64,000 nt of DNA from Anaerolineales bacterium (GCA_016929095.1 JAFGJM010000015.1:62001-126000); one strand, 5' to 3'; positions 54,132 to 63,105 are shown, counted from the stretch's first letter. The notes: generated by a model not told the origin, from the letters alone. Program-made: numbers and translations.

Positions 54132-56444
54132 TCATGCCGCATCCACACTTTCATCCACCGTGACTGAATCCAGCGAATATTTCTCCTCACAATCCATGCA
54201 CTGCGCATTCTTTTTATCGGCAATCACCAACATGCCGCCGCATTGCGGACATGGTGTAGGCAGAGGTCTTTTCCACGAAGTGAAATCGCATTCAGGATAA
54301 TTGGAGCAGCCATAAAACAGCCTGCCCTTGCGCGTTTTACGTTCAACGATCTCGCCTTTATCTTTCGGGCAAGTTACCCCGATCTTTTCCAGCCAGGCTT
54401 CGGTATGGCGGCAATCAGGGAATCCACTGCAACTGATGAATTTACCATATCGTCCATAACGGATCACCAGCTCTTTTCCACATTCCGGGCATTCCCTGCC
54501 AATGGGTTCCGGTCCGGTATTCATTTCCGGGATACGCTGTTCGGCTAACGCCACCTGTTTGGCAAAAGGCGTATAGAATTCACTGATCACCCCAACCCAA
54601 GGCTGGTCACCGGCGGCAATTAGATCCAGTTCGGCTTCCATACTCGCCGTAAATCCGGTATCCACCACTTCGGGGAAATGCTCAGTGATAATATCGTTGA
54701 CCAAAATACCGGTTTCTGTTGGTGTAAGGCGTTTGTTATCCCGCACCACATAACCACGTGTTTGAATAGTGGATAAAATCGGCGCGTATGTGGATGGTCG
54801 CCCAATCCCGAATTCTTCCAGCGTGCGCACCAGGGTTGCTTCGGTAAAGCGGGGAGGCGGTTGGGTAAAATGCTGCTCGGGTAGTAATTCTTTGAGTTTT
54901 TGCGGCATCCCTTCAGTGAGGTCTGGGGGAATGCGGCTTTCCTCTTCTTCCGGCTCTTTATCTTCATCTTTGGCTTCTTCATAAATTGCCAGGAAGCCCA
55001 GAAAACGAACGGTGGATCCGGAAGCCCGCAGCAGGTATTCGTGAGTGTTGGTCTTACCGGTCACTTCCACCGAGAGTGTATCGAATATTCCGGCAGCCAT
55101 TTGAGAAGCAAGAAATCGCTGCCAGATCAACCGGTACAACCGAAATTGATCGCGGTTGAGAAATTCTTTGAGCGCTTCAGGGGTACGCATCACCGAAGTG
55201 GGGCGGATTGCTTCATGCGCCTCCTGCGCCCCGCGTACTTTTGTTTTATATGTGGGTGGTTTGGGAGGCAGGAACGATTCTCCAAAACGGCTGGTGATAT
55301 ATTGGCGGGCTTCTTCTTGTGCTGTTTCAGCGACATTTGTGGAATCGGTACGCATATAAGTAATCAAACCCACTGTACCGCCGGTACCGACATCCATGCC
55401 CTCATAAAGCTGCTGCGCCAGCGCCATTGTACGGCGGGCAGTATATCCTAACCGCCGCGAGGCTTCTTGCTGCATGGTGCTGGTGGTATATGGCGCGGAT
55501 GGACTGCGTTTACGCTCGCCGCGTTTGATTTTGCTGACTTCGTAAGACGCGTTCTCCATATCATCCAGCACCGGCTTTACGATATCTTCACTCCCCAAAA
55601 CCGGATCTTCACCGTCGATTTTTGCCAGTTTTGCGATAAAAGATTCCTTAAGCCCCTGGGGAAGAAATTCTGCCGCAATCGACCAGTATTCCACCGGATT
55701 GAAAGCATCAATTTCGCGCTCCCGTTCCACGATCAGGCGCAGCGCCACCGATTGCACTCTTCCAGCGGAGAGTCGGCTGCGCACTTTTCGCCACAATAAT
55801 GGACTCAGGTTATACCCTACCAGACGATCCAATACCCGGCGGGCTTGTTGTGCATCCACCAGGTCCATATTAATTTCCCGTGGATGGGAAAATGCTTCAT
55901 TTATAGCTGGTTCTGTGATTTCATGGAAAACCACGCGGCGTGACAGTTTTTTATTTATGTCAGCAGCTTCTAAAAGGTGCCATGCAATGGCTTCTCCTTC
56001 GCGATCCGGGTCAGTTGCCAGGTAGATTTCCTCCGCCCGCTCAGCCAGGGCTTTTAACTCTTTAACCACCGGGCGTTTTTCGTTGGGGACTCGATATTTG
56101 GGCGTGAATCCGTTTTCGACATCCACCGAAAGCTGCGAACGTAACAGGTCGCGGATGTGCCCCACGGAGGCTTTTACCGTATATCCCTTTCCTAAAAACC
56201 GCCCAACGGTGCGCGCCTTGGCTGGTGATTCAACGATCACCAGCTTACCCGAACGAGGTTTATTTTGATTTGCGGGTGCTTTGGGGTTTAATCCCTCATG
56301 CGCTTCCGTTCTCCCCATGCGGAACAGCCGGGTACCGCATTCCGGGCAGATGCCGCGCGTCGCAGGCGCCCCGCTGCGCATAAACACCGCTTCAGGGTCT
56401 TTAACTTCCCGCTTGGTTTTACATTTCACACAATAAGCTTCCAT
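54132..56444 (-). CDS. topA: DNA topoisomerase I with an N-terminal zinc-ribbon extension
   Basis: A 770-residue type IA topoisomerase that relaxes negative supercoils. The core starts at about residue 66 with TOPRIM (KLVIVESPAKA, DPDREGEAIAWHLLE), has the catalytic Tyr363 in GLITYMRTDSTN, and ends with C-terminal zinc fingers (three Cys4-type modules: CPECGKEL, CPKDKGEI, CPQCGGML). Ahead of the core, residues 1-44 are a separate zinc ribbon (C5/C8, C33/C36) like the small DUF5679 domain. This extension is unusual for TopA; it may add DNA or protein contact. Confidence 0.95.
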   Translation of the reverse strand: MEAYCVKCKTKREVKDPEAVFMRSGAPATRGICPECGTRLFRMGRTEAHEGLNPKAPANQNKPRSGKLVIVESPAKARTVGRFLGKGYTVKASVGHIRDLLRSQLSVDVENGFTPKYRVPNEKRPVVKELKALAERAEEIYLATDPDREGEAIAWHLLEAADINKKLSRRVVFHEITEPAINEAFSHPREINMDLVDAQQARRVLDRLVGYNLSPLLWRKVRSRLSAGRVQSVALRLIVEREREIDAFNPVEYWSIAAEFLPQGLKESFIAKLAKIDGEDPVLGSEDIVKPVLDDMENASYEVSKIKRGERKRSPSAPYTTSTMQQEASRRLGYTARRTMALAQQLYEGMDVGTGGTVGLITYMRTDSTNVAETAQEEARQYITSRFGESFLPPKPPTYKTKVRGAQEAHEAIRPTSVMRTPEALKEFLNRDQFRLYRLIWQRFLASQMAAGIFDTLSVEVTGKTNTHEYLLRASGSTVRFLGFLAIYEEAKDEDKEPEEEESRIPPDLTEGMPQKLKELLPEQHFTQPPPRFTEATLVRTLEEFGIGRPSTYAPILSTIQTRGYVVRDNKRLTPTETGILVNDIITEHFPEVVDTGFTASMEAELDLIAAGDQPWVGVISEFYTPFAKQVALAEQRIPEMNTGPEPIGRECPECGKELVIRYGRYGKFISCSGFPDCRHTEAWLEKIGVTCPKDKGEIVERKTRKGRLFYGCSNYPECDFTSWKRPLPTPCPQCGGMLVIADKKNAQCMDCEEKYSLDSVTVDESVDAA

Positions 56445-56520
56445 AGTGTATCTTCCTCCACGTCTGTGACGGATCGCATACTATACAACGGACAATAGCA
56501 ATACTACCCGTAAATAAATT

Positions 56521-57612
56521 TCATACATAAGTTGTGCCATCAGTCTTTTTTAATGCATCGACCACATTGCGCACCTTTTGCGCCTGGTCTTTCCGGCAAA
56601 CCAATAACACATCTCCCGTATCTACCACAACTAAATCTTCGACGCCAATGGTGACGATCAAGCGGTGCTCCTGGTTAACATACACCAACGATTCGCGGGT
56701 GTCCACAGCCAGATGTCTGCCGCCCATGACGATATTCCCACTATCGTCGGATGGTAGCACATCAAAAAGCGAATCCCAGGTGCCTACATCACTCCATTGT
56801 AATTGGGCTGCCGGAATAACGGCTACATTTCTGGCGCCTTCCATGACGCCATAATCGATGGTTTCCTGCTTCAAGGTAGGCCATATGCGCTGGATGACTT
56901 TTATACGCTGCTTGGTATGCCAGGCTGCGGCGATCTCTTCCAGCTTGTTTGCCAGATCGGGCATCTGGCGTTTGAACTCTGCAAAAATGTTATCCACTCG
57001 CCAAAAGAACATGCCCGAATTCCAGGTGTGGTCTCCTGCTGAAAACATCTCTCGGGCGTGCGCTTCATCCGGTTTTTCTTTAAAACGCAGTACCTTACCT
57101 ACTTCTATACCGCTGTAAACACCCAGCGAATCCCCTTTTTGAATATAGCCGTAACCAGTGGCGGGGTAATTGGGTTGAATGCCAATGGTCACCAGGTAAT
57201 TATCTTGCGCTACATTGTGAGCGATCTTCAACAGATCGCGGAAACCGGGTTCGTTGCCGATGAAATGGTCGGAGGTCAATATCGCCATCACCGCTTCGGG
57301 GTCACGGGCTTTCAATGCCACAGCCGCCAATCCTACCACCGAAGCTGTACCCCGCGGGCTGGGTTCAATGATAAAGTTTTCAACTGGAATCGCCGGGCAT
57401 TGCTCCTGTAATTCTAATGCCTGATCTTTCACCGTAACCACCAATATGCGTTCCAACGGGAAGACCCCGTTTAAGCGCTCAACGCTGGTCTGAAATAAGC
57501 TGCGGTGATCAATCAAGCGCAGCATTTGTTTGGGGCGCGCTCTCCGCGAAAGCGGCCAAAGACGGGTGCCGCCCCCGCCCGCCATGATGACTGCATAATA
57601 ATGCTCTAACAT
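56521..57612 (-). CDS. mannose-1-phosphate guanylyltransferase
   Basis: A 363-residue nucleotidyltransferase that makes GDP-mannose. Seen: IMAGGGGTRLWPLSRRARPKQML (nucleotide loop), VENFIIEPSPRGTASV, ILTSDHFIGNEPGF, VLRFKEKPDE, WNSGMFFWRVD and a C-terminal WSDVGTWDSLFDVL. The isomerase domain of the bifunctional form is absent. AGGAAAAAAAAG precedes ATG 57612; the open frame reaches 57687. It lies 19 bases after dprA on the same strand. Confidence 0.95.
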   Translation of the reverse strand: MLEHYYAVIMAGGGGTRLWPLSRRARPKQMLRLIDHRSLFQTSVERLNGVFPLERILVVTVKDQALELQEQCPAIPVENFIIEPSPRGTASVVGLAAVALKARDPEAVMAILTSDHFIGNEPGFRDLLKIAHNVAQDNYLVTIGIQPNYPATGYGYIQKGDSLGVYSGIEVGKVLRFKEKPDEAHAREMFSAGDHTWNSGMFFWRVDNIFAEFKRQMPDLANKLEEIAAAWHTKQRIKVIQRIWPTLKQETIDYGVMEGARNVAVIPAAQLQWSDVGTWDSLFDVLPSDDSGNIVMGGRHLAVDTRESLVYVNQEHRLIVTIGVEDLVVVDTGDVLLVCRKDQAQKVRNVVDALKKTDGTTYV

Positions 57613-57631
57613 AACTTTTTTTTCCTGTTTA

Positions 57632-58756
57632 TTAAACCTTATAGACACCTGGTGCTTCTCGCACCGAAATATATTGCATACCGCCAACCTGCCGCACCAT
57701 CCCTTTTAATTCCATCAAGGTCAAAGCGGCAGAAATTTTTTCGATGGGAATATCCGCCTGGTTACGGAGTTCATCCACATGCATTGGCTGCTGGCTAAGC
57801 AACGTAAGCAGCTTTGCCTCCAACTGGTCGGCAGGTAAAGCTTTTCGAGCAGTTTGCTGTTCGGTCACCAAATCCAAATCCAGGCTATCCAATAGATCGC
57901 GTACTTCCAAAAGAGGATGTGCGCCTTGTTGAACCAAACGATTGGCCCCGGCGCTTTGTGGGGCATTGATATTTCCCGGCACAGCAAAAACTTCCCTGCC
58001 CTGCTCGGCAGCAAATTGCGCCGTGATGAGCGCCCCGCTGCGCTCGCTGGCTTCGACTACGACCACTGCCATAGATAATCCGGAGATGATGCGGTTGCGA
58101 GGCGGAAAATTGACCGCCTCAGGCGGCGTTCCAAGAGCATAATCGCTGAGCAACGCGCCATGTGCACATATCCTTTCTGACAGATTCCGGTGGTTGGGAG
58201 GATAAATTCGGTCTACCCCGCAGCCCAATACCGCAACCGTGCGTCCGCCGGCATTCAAGGCTGCCTGATGAGCAATGGCATCCACGCCATGCGCCAGCCC
58301 GCTAATAACCGTCACACCGCTATGCGCCAAAGTAGTCGCAACCTGCTCGGCGATTTGCCTGCCATAAGGCGTCACCCGGCGGGTTCCTACTACCGCAACA
58401 GCCCATTCATCCTCCAACAACAATCCGCCGCGTGCATAGAGTACGGGCGGCGGCTGGTTTATTTCACGCAAGCGGCGAGGGTAATTCTTATCTTCCCAGG
58501 TAATGACATTTACGCCCAATTTTTCCAGGCGCTGCCATACACCTGCCAAATCTACATTGCTGCGAATCTGAACCAGGGCTTCCACCAATTTGTTGCTTAA
58601 CCCGGCATTGCGTAATGCCGATGGTGAAGCCTGCCAGGCAGTTTTTACATCACCAAACGCATCCAGTAATAATCTTAAACGAACGGCTCCAATCCCTTTT
58701 ACCAGGTTGAAACCGACCCAGTATATTTTGGCGTCATCAATACCTGCCCCCTGCAA
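57632..58756 (-). CDS. dprA: DprA/Smf, DNA-processing protein
   Basis: A 374-residue protein that loads RecA onto incoming single-stranded DNA during transformation. A short SAM-like N-terminus (LVKGIGAVRLRLLLDAFG), then the Rossmann core: AVVGTRRVTPYGRQIA, VISGLAHGVDAIAHQAAL, TVAVLGCGVDRIYPPNH, SLAMAVVVVEASERSGALITA, and a C-terminal winged helix (LLSQQPMHVDELRNQADI). Start TTG 58756 has GGAG six bases upstream; the frame continues to 58822 without family support. No competence pilus genes are in the window. Confidence 0.95.
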   Translation of the reverse strand: MQGAGIDDAKIYWVGFNLVKGIGAVRLRLLLDAFGDVKTAWQASPSALRNAGLSNKLVEALVQIRSNVDLAGVWQRLEKLGVNVITWEDKNYPRRLREINQPPPVLYARGGLLLEDEWAVAVVGTRRVTPYGRQIAEQVATTLAHSGVTVISGLAHGVDAIAHQAALNAGGRTVAVLGCGVDRIYPPNHRNLSERICAHGALLSDYALGTPPEAVNFPPRNRIISGLSMAVVVVEASERSGALITAQFAAEQGREVFAVPGNINAPQSAGANRLVQQGAHPLLEVRDLLDSLDLDLVTEQQTARKALPADQLEAKLLTLLSQQPMHVDELRNQADIPIEKISAALTLMELKGMVRQVGGMQYISVREAPGVYKV

Positions 58757-58865
58757 TGTTTTCTCCTTAATTAATGAAGTAAATACTTGCACAGGATACC
58801 ATATCGTTTTATGAAATGTCAAGGAATTATTTTATTGGAAAATTGCCTGCTTTTTCTTTCCCCAA

Positions 58866-58935
58866 TGGTAAAGTGAGCAGTCATCAGTTATTAGTTTTCG
58901 GTTTTCAGTGGTTCGATTGACTGAACCTTGAACCA
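58866..58935. repeat. degenerate CAGTTATTAGT-type low-complexity tract
   Basis: AGTGAGCAGTCATCAGTTATTAGTTTTCGGTTTTCAGTGGTT repeats an AGT(C/T)ATCAGT-like unit with drift. Similar tracts occur at about 5218-5265, 9322-9360, 35463-35520 and 44692-44725. No coding capacity. Confidence 0.45.
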
Positions 58936-58944
58936 ATTTTTCCC

Positions 58945-59529
58945 TTAAGCGTCTTTCTTAGGTTTTTCCGGGATCAGCCCTGGTAAAGGTCTGGCGCACA
59001 TTTCACATTTTTCCAGATCGATATATAGCACCATTTCGTCCACCATCGGAAGAAGGAACTCGGCGCCAGTTTCTTGTTGGACAACAAATACATCATTGGC
59101 GCCCGTTGTTAAGATTTCAGTGACCTGACCCAAATTCACGCCACTTTCATCCACAACACGCAACCCGATCACCTGGTGGTGATAATATTCGCCTGTGGGC
59201 AATACCGGGAGTTCGCTGGCTTTAACATACACCGTATAGTTACGCAATTCACCGACTGCCTCGGGCGTTGCATAATCATAAAAATCGACCAATACACCTC
59301 GATGGTGCTGCCGGAAGGTTTTAACCCGAAGAGGTCTATGTTCTTCCCCAATAAACACGACCATATTGGGTTTTAACCGTTCCGGAAAATCGGTCAGAAC
59401 CTGCATGATGATATCGCCGTGCACGCCATGAGGATGATGTAATTTACCAATCACCAAGAATACAGGCTCGCCCGATGAAGGCGAGCCCGTAGTGGAATGC
59501 TGTTGAGAAGCGTGATCGTTAACGGTCAT
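58945..59529 (-). CDS. rimM: RimM, 16S rRNA processing protein
   Basis: A 194-residue ribosome-assembly factor that binds S19 and helps mature the 30S head. Seen: VIGKLHHPHGVHGDI (start of the RimM N-domain), RVKTFRQHHRGVLV, then the PRC-barrel half with VVDESGVNLGQVTEIL, ETGAEFLLPMVDEMVLYID. It overlaps khpA by four bases in the usual rpsP-khpA-rimM order. The N-terminal 18 residues are Ser/Gln-rich and may be an extension. Confidence 0.94.
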   Translation of the reverse strand: MTVNDHASQQHSTTGSPSSGEPVFLVIGKLHHPHGVHGDIIMQVLTDFPERLKPNMVVFIGEEHRPLRVKTFRQHHRGVLVDFYDYATPEAVGELRNYTVYVKASELPVLPTGEYYHHQVIGLRVVDESGVNLGQVTEILTTGANDVFVVQQETGAEFLLPMVDEMVLYIDLEKCEMCARPLPGLIPEKPKKDA

Positions 59530-59762
59530 CGTGGTTCATCCACGTCAAGCGTGGCGCGTTTACCCTCTTGAGCCGCAGTAACCCTCAACAAGACTCGCAT
59601 TGCATTTGCAATGCGCCCATTTTTACCAATCACACGCCCCATGTCTTCTTTCGCTACCTGGAGCTTAATGGTAACCATCGATCCTCGCCGATACTGAGAT
59701 ACCCGAACCTGTGTCGGATCAGTCACCAGCGACGAAGCAATATATTCAACAAGATTTTTCAC
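59526..59762 (-). CDS. khpA: KhpA, KH-domain RNA-binding protein
   Basis: A 78-residue single KH domain. Seen: LVEYIASSLVTDPTQVRV, then the GxxG loop GKNGRIANAMRVLLRVTAA. In other bacteria KhpA pairs with KhpB/Jag and binds many small RNAs. The gene lies between rpsP (30-base gap) and rimM (overlap), the conserved position. Confidence 0.95.
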   Translation of the reverse strand: MKNLVEYIASSLVTDPTQVRVSQYRRGSMVTIKLQVAKEDMGRVIGKNGRIANAMRVLLRVTAAQEGKRATLDVDEPR

Positions 59763-59792
59763 ATCGAACCTCCACTAAAATTCGAGGAGGAA

Positions 59793-60176
59793 CTACTCTG
59801 CGCTTTTAGCTTTCTTGGCTTTACCGCCAGAGACAACCCGAGTTGTTTTCTGGCTGATATTGCGCGCTGCTTCAGCGGAGGCTGCCTCTTCTAGTAATAC
59901 CTCCAGTGCTTCACCTTTTTTGTAGCGCTCAAAGCGTTCCGTTAATCCGCATGATCGAAAAATTTTTACCACCGATTCACTCGGTTGGGCGCCTTTACTC
60001 ATCCAATCATACACCCTGTCTTCATGTAACTGAATCGTAGCTGGTTCAGTACGTGGATTGTAAAAGCCTAAAATTTCCAAAAAACGACCATCCCGCGGGC
60101 TTTCCTTATCTGTTGCAACTACCCGATAACTGGGTTGTCCTTTACCGCCAACACGGCGAAGACGAATACGTACCAT
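59793..60176 (-). CDS. rpsP: ribosomal protein S16 with extended C-terminus
   Basis: A 127-residue S16. The core (RIRLRRVGGKGQPSYRVVATD ... ILGFYNPRTEP ... YDWMSKGAQPSESVVKIF) fills about 85 residues and sits on 16S rRNA in the 30S body. A 40-residue C-terminal tail rich in Ala/Glu then Lys (AGGKAKKAKSAE) is longer than in E. coli. Fits the ffh-rpsP-khpA-rimM order, 101 bases from ffh. Confidence 0.96.
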   Translation of the reverse strand: MVRIRLRRVGGKGQPSYRVVATDKESPRDGRFLEILGFYNPRTEPATIQLHEDRVYDWMSKGAQPSESVVKIFRSCGLTERFERYKKGEALEVLLEEAASAEAARNISQKTTRVVSGGKAKKAKSAE

Positions 60177-60277
60177 AGAACTTTTTCTCCTTTATTATTG
60201 TATGATGATCAACTTGTACTCTGTCAAACGACCAGGAGAGGCAACGCGGAAGGATGCGTTGGTATTGTCGTTTAACG

Positions 60278-61600
60278 CTAACCAAACAAGCGCGGAATCC
60301 CGCGTTTGCCCGATTTTTTCATGGTCTTAAAAAGACGCTGCGCATCGCGGTATTGTTTTATCAATCGATTTACATCTTGAACCTGAGTGCCCGAGCCGCG
60401 TGCGATGCGCCGCCGCCGGCTAGCATTTAGAACATCAGGTTTGTATTTTTCCTGTTTGGTCATCGAATTTATAATCGCTTCAGTTTTTTTCATTTGATTT
60501 TCGGCATCCTGAGGCGATATCTGACGCGCCATCTGCCCCATTCCACCAGGAAGCATTTCCATAATTTGCCCAATCGGTCCCATTTTTCGAACCTGGCGCA
60601 ATTGATCGGCAAAATCTTGCAGGGTGAATTCGCCTGCCATTAATCGTTCAGCTTGCGCCTGGGCTGTTTCCTGGTCAAATGCCAATTCAGCTTTTTCAAT
60701 CAAACCGATGACATCACCCATACCCAGGATACGGGAAGACAGCCGCCCAGGGTCATACGCTTCCAAAGCATCCATAGCCTCGCCGACGCCCAGGAACTTG
60801 ATCGGTACGCCGGTTACTGAACGGATGGAAATGGCAGCTCCGCCGCGGGCATCGCCGTCCATTTTTGTTAATACCAACCCGGTGATGGAAGTCGTCTCAC
60901 GGAAGCCTTTGGCGATATTCACGGCTTCCTGTCCGATCATGGCATCCACGACTAACAAGATTTCAACCGGATTGATCTTTTTTTGGATGGCGTGCAATTC
61001 ATCCATTAACGCCTGATCCAGCTGCGATCTACCGGCTGTATCCAGAATTATAACAGTGTAACCACCTTTTTCGGCGATCTCTCTGGCGCGGGCTGCCAAC
61101 ACCGGAGGGGAGACCTTGTCTTCGAAATGAACCGGAATGTTCAACTTCTCGCCCAGGGTTTCCAATTGCCGTACTGCTGCCGGCCGATATGGGTCGGCGG
61201 CTACCAGCATCACCCGCTCACCCTGGGAGCGTAATAAGTTTGCGATTTTTCCGGCAGCGGTGGTCTTACCCGAACCTTGCAGCCCTACCAGCATGATCGC
61301 ACGCGGTCTGACGCCGGTGAGGTTAAGCCTTTCCGGTTCACCCAAAGTGGCGATCATTTCTTCATTGACTATCTTAATAACCTGCTGCGCCGGGTTTAAC
61401 GCGCGCGATACTTCAGAACCGATAGAACGTTCCCGAACCCTGGAAACGAAATCCTTGACCACGCCATAATTGACATCGGCTTCAAGTAATGCTAAACGCA
61501 CCTCCCGCATGGCATCATCGACGTCTTTTTCCGATAATTTTCCATGCCGGCGAAGCTGTTTGAATATTCCTTCCAGACGGTTCGTTAGATTTTCAAACAT
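60278..61600 (-). CDS. ffh: Ffh, signal recognition particle protein
   Basis: A 440-residue SRP54 homologue that binds signal sequences and SRP RNA and delivers ribosomes to FtsY. N domain (LEGIFKQLRRHGKLSEKDVDD), G domain with Walker GLQGSGKTTAAGKIA, DTAGRSQLD, TKMDGDARGG, and a methionine-rich M domain ending SGKRGIPRLFG (QMMEMLPGGM-like element as EMLPGGMGQMAR, RIARGSG). Complete. No SRP RNA gene was found beside it. Confidence 0.97.
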   Translation of the reverse strand: MFENLTNRLEGIFKQLRRHGKLSEKDVDDAMREVRLALLEADVNYGVVKDFVSRVRERSIGSEVSRALNPAQQVIKIVNEEMIATLGEPERLNLTGVRPRAIMLVGLQGSGKTTAAGKIANLLRSQGERVMLVAADPYRPAAVRQLETLGEKLNIPVHFEDKVSPPVLAARAREIAEKGGYTVIILDTAGRSQLDQALMDELHAIQKKINPVEILLVVDAMIGQEAVNIAKGFRETTSITGLVLTKMDGDARGGAAISIRSVTGVPIKFLGVGEAMDALEAYDPGRLSSRILGMGDVIGLIEKAELAFDQETAQAQAERLMAGEFTLQDFADQLRQVRKMGPIGQIMEMLPGGMGQMARQISPQDAENQMKKTEAIINSMTKQEKYKPDVLNASRRRRIARGSGTQVQDVNRLIKQYRDAQRLFKTMKKSGKRGIPRLFG

Positions 61601-61616
61601 AGTGGTAAATCATAAC

Positions 61617-61673
61617 AGCCTTGCCATCAAGCTCCCAAGTGTGCATTTCGATCATGGAAGACCTGGCAAGGCT
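61617..61673 (-). other. inverted repeat in the ffh leader
   Basis: AGCCTTGCCA (61673-61664 on the minus strand) and TGGCAAGGCT (61626-61617) are perfect 10-base inverted copies separated by 37 bases, ending 16 bases before the ffh start. Pairing would enclose the only AAGG ribosome-site-like sequence upstream of ffh. Whether it controls translation is speculative. Confidence 0.3.
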
Positions 61674-61821
61674 ACAGGGAATCTCGCAAGCCTGGATTCT
61701 AATTGGGAAATTGGGAAAGGTCAAGGATGAAATCATCTCAAAAGTTACCGCAACTTAAATCACGTTGTGGGGTTTTCAGAGTGTATTGTATCGTTGTTTT
61801 ATTTGCCACGAAGGAGTAAAC

Positions 61822-62667
61822 ATGTCGAAAGTTGCTATTATTACCGATAGTACAGCCTATATCCCCCCGGGGTATCTGAAAAAATATAAAATCAGTGTGG
61901 CGCCGTTACAACTCATATGGGGAAATGAGACTTTTCTGGATGGTGTGGATATTCAGCCGGATGAATTTTATTCTCGCCTAACAAATGCCACGATCATGCC
62001 GAGTACATCACAAGCCACCATAAGATATTTTCAAGAATTATTCGATCCATTACTCGAACAAGATTACAGCATATTAAATATCCTGATCTCTTCAAAGCTT
62101 TCTGGCACAGTTGATTCTGCGATCCAGGCGCTTGAAGCATACCCAAACGCGCCGATTGAAATTTTCGATTCATACAATGCCGGTATGGCGCTTGGGTTTC
62201 AGGCAATAGCTGCGGCGAAAGCTGCCCTCCAGGGCGCCTCATTGGCTGAATGTAAGGAAATTGCCGAAAAGGCACGCCTGCTTTCCGGGACGGTTTTTGC
62301 CGTAGATACGCTGGAATTCCTTCACCGTGGAGGCAGAATCGGCAGCGCTTCGCGCTTTTTAGGGATGGCTTTAAATATCAAACCAATCCTGGAAGTATCC
62401 GATGGAAAGGTGGAGGCTGTTGAAAAGGTACGCACCCGTAAAAAATCCCTTTCCCGGCTGGTTGACATGGTTAGCGAACGCTCCAATGGGAGAAAACCTT
62501 TGCGCATTGCCATCATGCATGCCAATGCAGAAGCGGAAGCCCGAGATGTATTGGAACAAACAAGAAAATTCAACGCGGAGGAATACATCCTTTCGCACGT
62601 CAGTCCTGCCATTGGAACCCATATCGGTCCCGGTGGAATAGGTATCGCTTATATGGCTGGGATGTAA
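61822..62667 (+). CDS. DegV-family fatty-acid-binding protein
   Basis: A 281-residue protein of the DegV/FakB family, which binds a fatty acid for phosphorylation by FakA. Seen: VAIITDSTAYIPPGYL, LTNATIMPSTSQATIR, ISSKLSGTVDSAIQ, FDSYNAGMALGFQ, TLEFLHRGGRIGSASRFLG, and the closing GTHIGPGGIGIAYM. GAAGGAG lies before ATG 61822; the frame stays open to 61765. No FakA kinase is nearby. Followed by a strong terminator. Confidence 0.93.
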   Translation: MSKVAIITDSTAYIPPGYLKKYKISVAPLQLIWGNETFLDGVDIQPDEFYSRLTNATIMPSTSQATIRYFQELFDPLLEQDYSILNILISSKLSGTVDSAIQALEAYPNAPIEIFDSYNAGMALGFQAIAAAKAALQGASLAECKEIAEKARLLSGTVFAVDTLEFLHRGGRIGSASRFLGMALNIKPILEVSDGKVEAVEKVRTRKKSLSRLVDMVSERSNGRKPLRIAIMHANAEAEARDVLEQTRKFNAEEYILSHVSPAIGTHIGPGGIGIAYMAGM

Positions 62668-62710
62668 CCATAGACGCTTCTTGATCAGTAACCTCGCATC
62701 CCCCAAAAAA

Positions 62711-62741
62711 CCCTTCTCCTCTAATAGGGGAAGGGTTTTTT
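62711..62741 (+). terminator. intrinsic terminator after degV
   Basis: CCCTTCTCCT (62711-62720) and AGGGGAAGGG (62726-62735) pair with one G-U around CTAAT, followed by TTTTTT. An A-run upstream (CAAAAAA) means it could also work for minus-strand transcription. Confidence 0.85.
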
Positions 62742-62742
62742 A

Positions 62743-62937
62743 TTAACCATGATCAGCTGTAATCTTTACCTCTCTCGTCTCAAAATCAATTCTATCATTT
62801 ATGGGTAATTTTACTCTTCTAGACCGATTAACAAAGTGATGGCATACCTGTTGCATCGAAGGTGATGGATTATTTCCTCTTAACATTTCAAAGCGCAGGC
62901 GCCATTTTTGCGGTATGATTCGGGGCAGAACATGCAA
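62743..62937 (-). CDS. possible small protein (64 residues), uncertain
   Basis: An open frame from TTG 62937 to a TAA at 62745-62743, beginning HVLPRIIPQKW and containing LRGNNPSPSMQQVCHHF and KLPINDRIDFETREVKI. No ribosome site is evident. It is the only frame of length in the gap 62668-63105. The LRGNN string also occurs in the 33-residue candidate at 18872-18973. The shared terminator (62711-62741, minus side) could end it. No family recognised. Confidence 0.3.
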   Translation of the reverse strand: MHVLPRIIPQKWRLRFEMLRGNNPSPSMQQVCHHFVNRSRRVKLPINDRIDFETREVKITADHG

Positions 62938-63050
62938 TCAAGCTTGCGTTATCTATATATTGTGTAAACCGCGATGATGCAATAATTCGACAATAGACGT
63001 TTTAAGCATTTTTCGTGATCGATTGCCTCCGGTACACATGATTCGAATAA

Positions 63051-63079
63051 TTGACGGGCAATGTTGCCCATGCTAGAAT
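63051..63079 (+). promoter_or_regulatory. sigma-70-type promoter of the TolB-like gene
   Basis: TTGACG (63051-63056), a 17-base spacer and TAGAAT (63074-63079) predict a start near 63086, 20 bases before ATG 63106. Confidence 0.6.
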
Positions 63080-63105
63080 GACTGCGAACATCCACGATTA
63101 TCTTT

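Noticed and set aside
61601-61764. possible SRP RNA gene beside ffh
   Set aside because: The conserved GGAAGG-type tetraloop domain of SRP RNA is absent on both strands; only an inverted repeat is seen.
62953-63039. 28-codon frame (MCTGGNRSRKML...) on the minus strand
   Set aside because: No ribosome site, promoter or terminator fits it, and the length is within chance.
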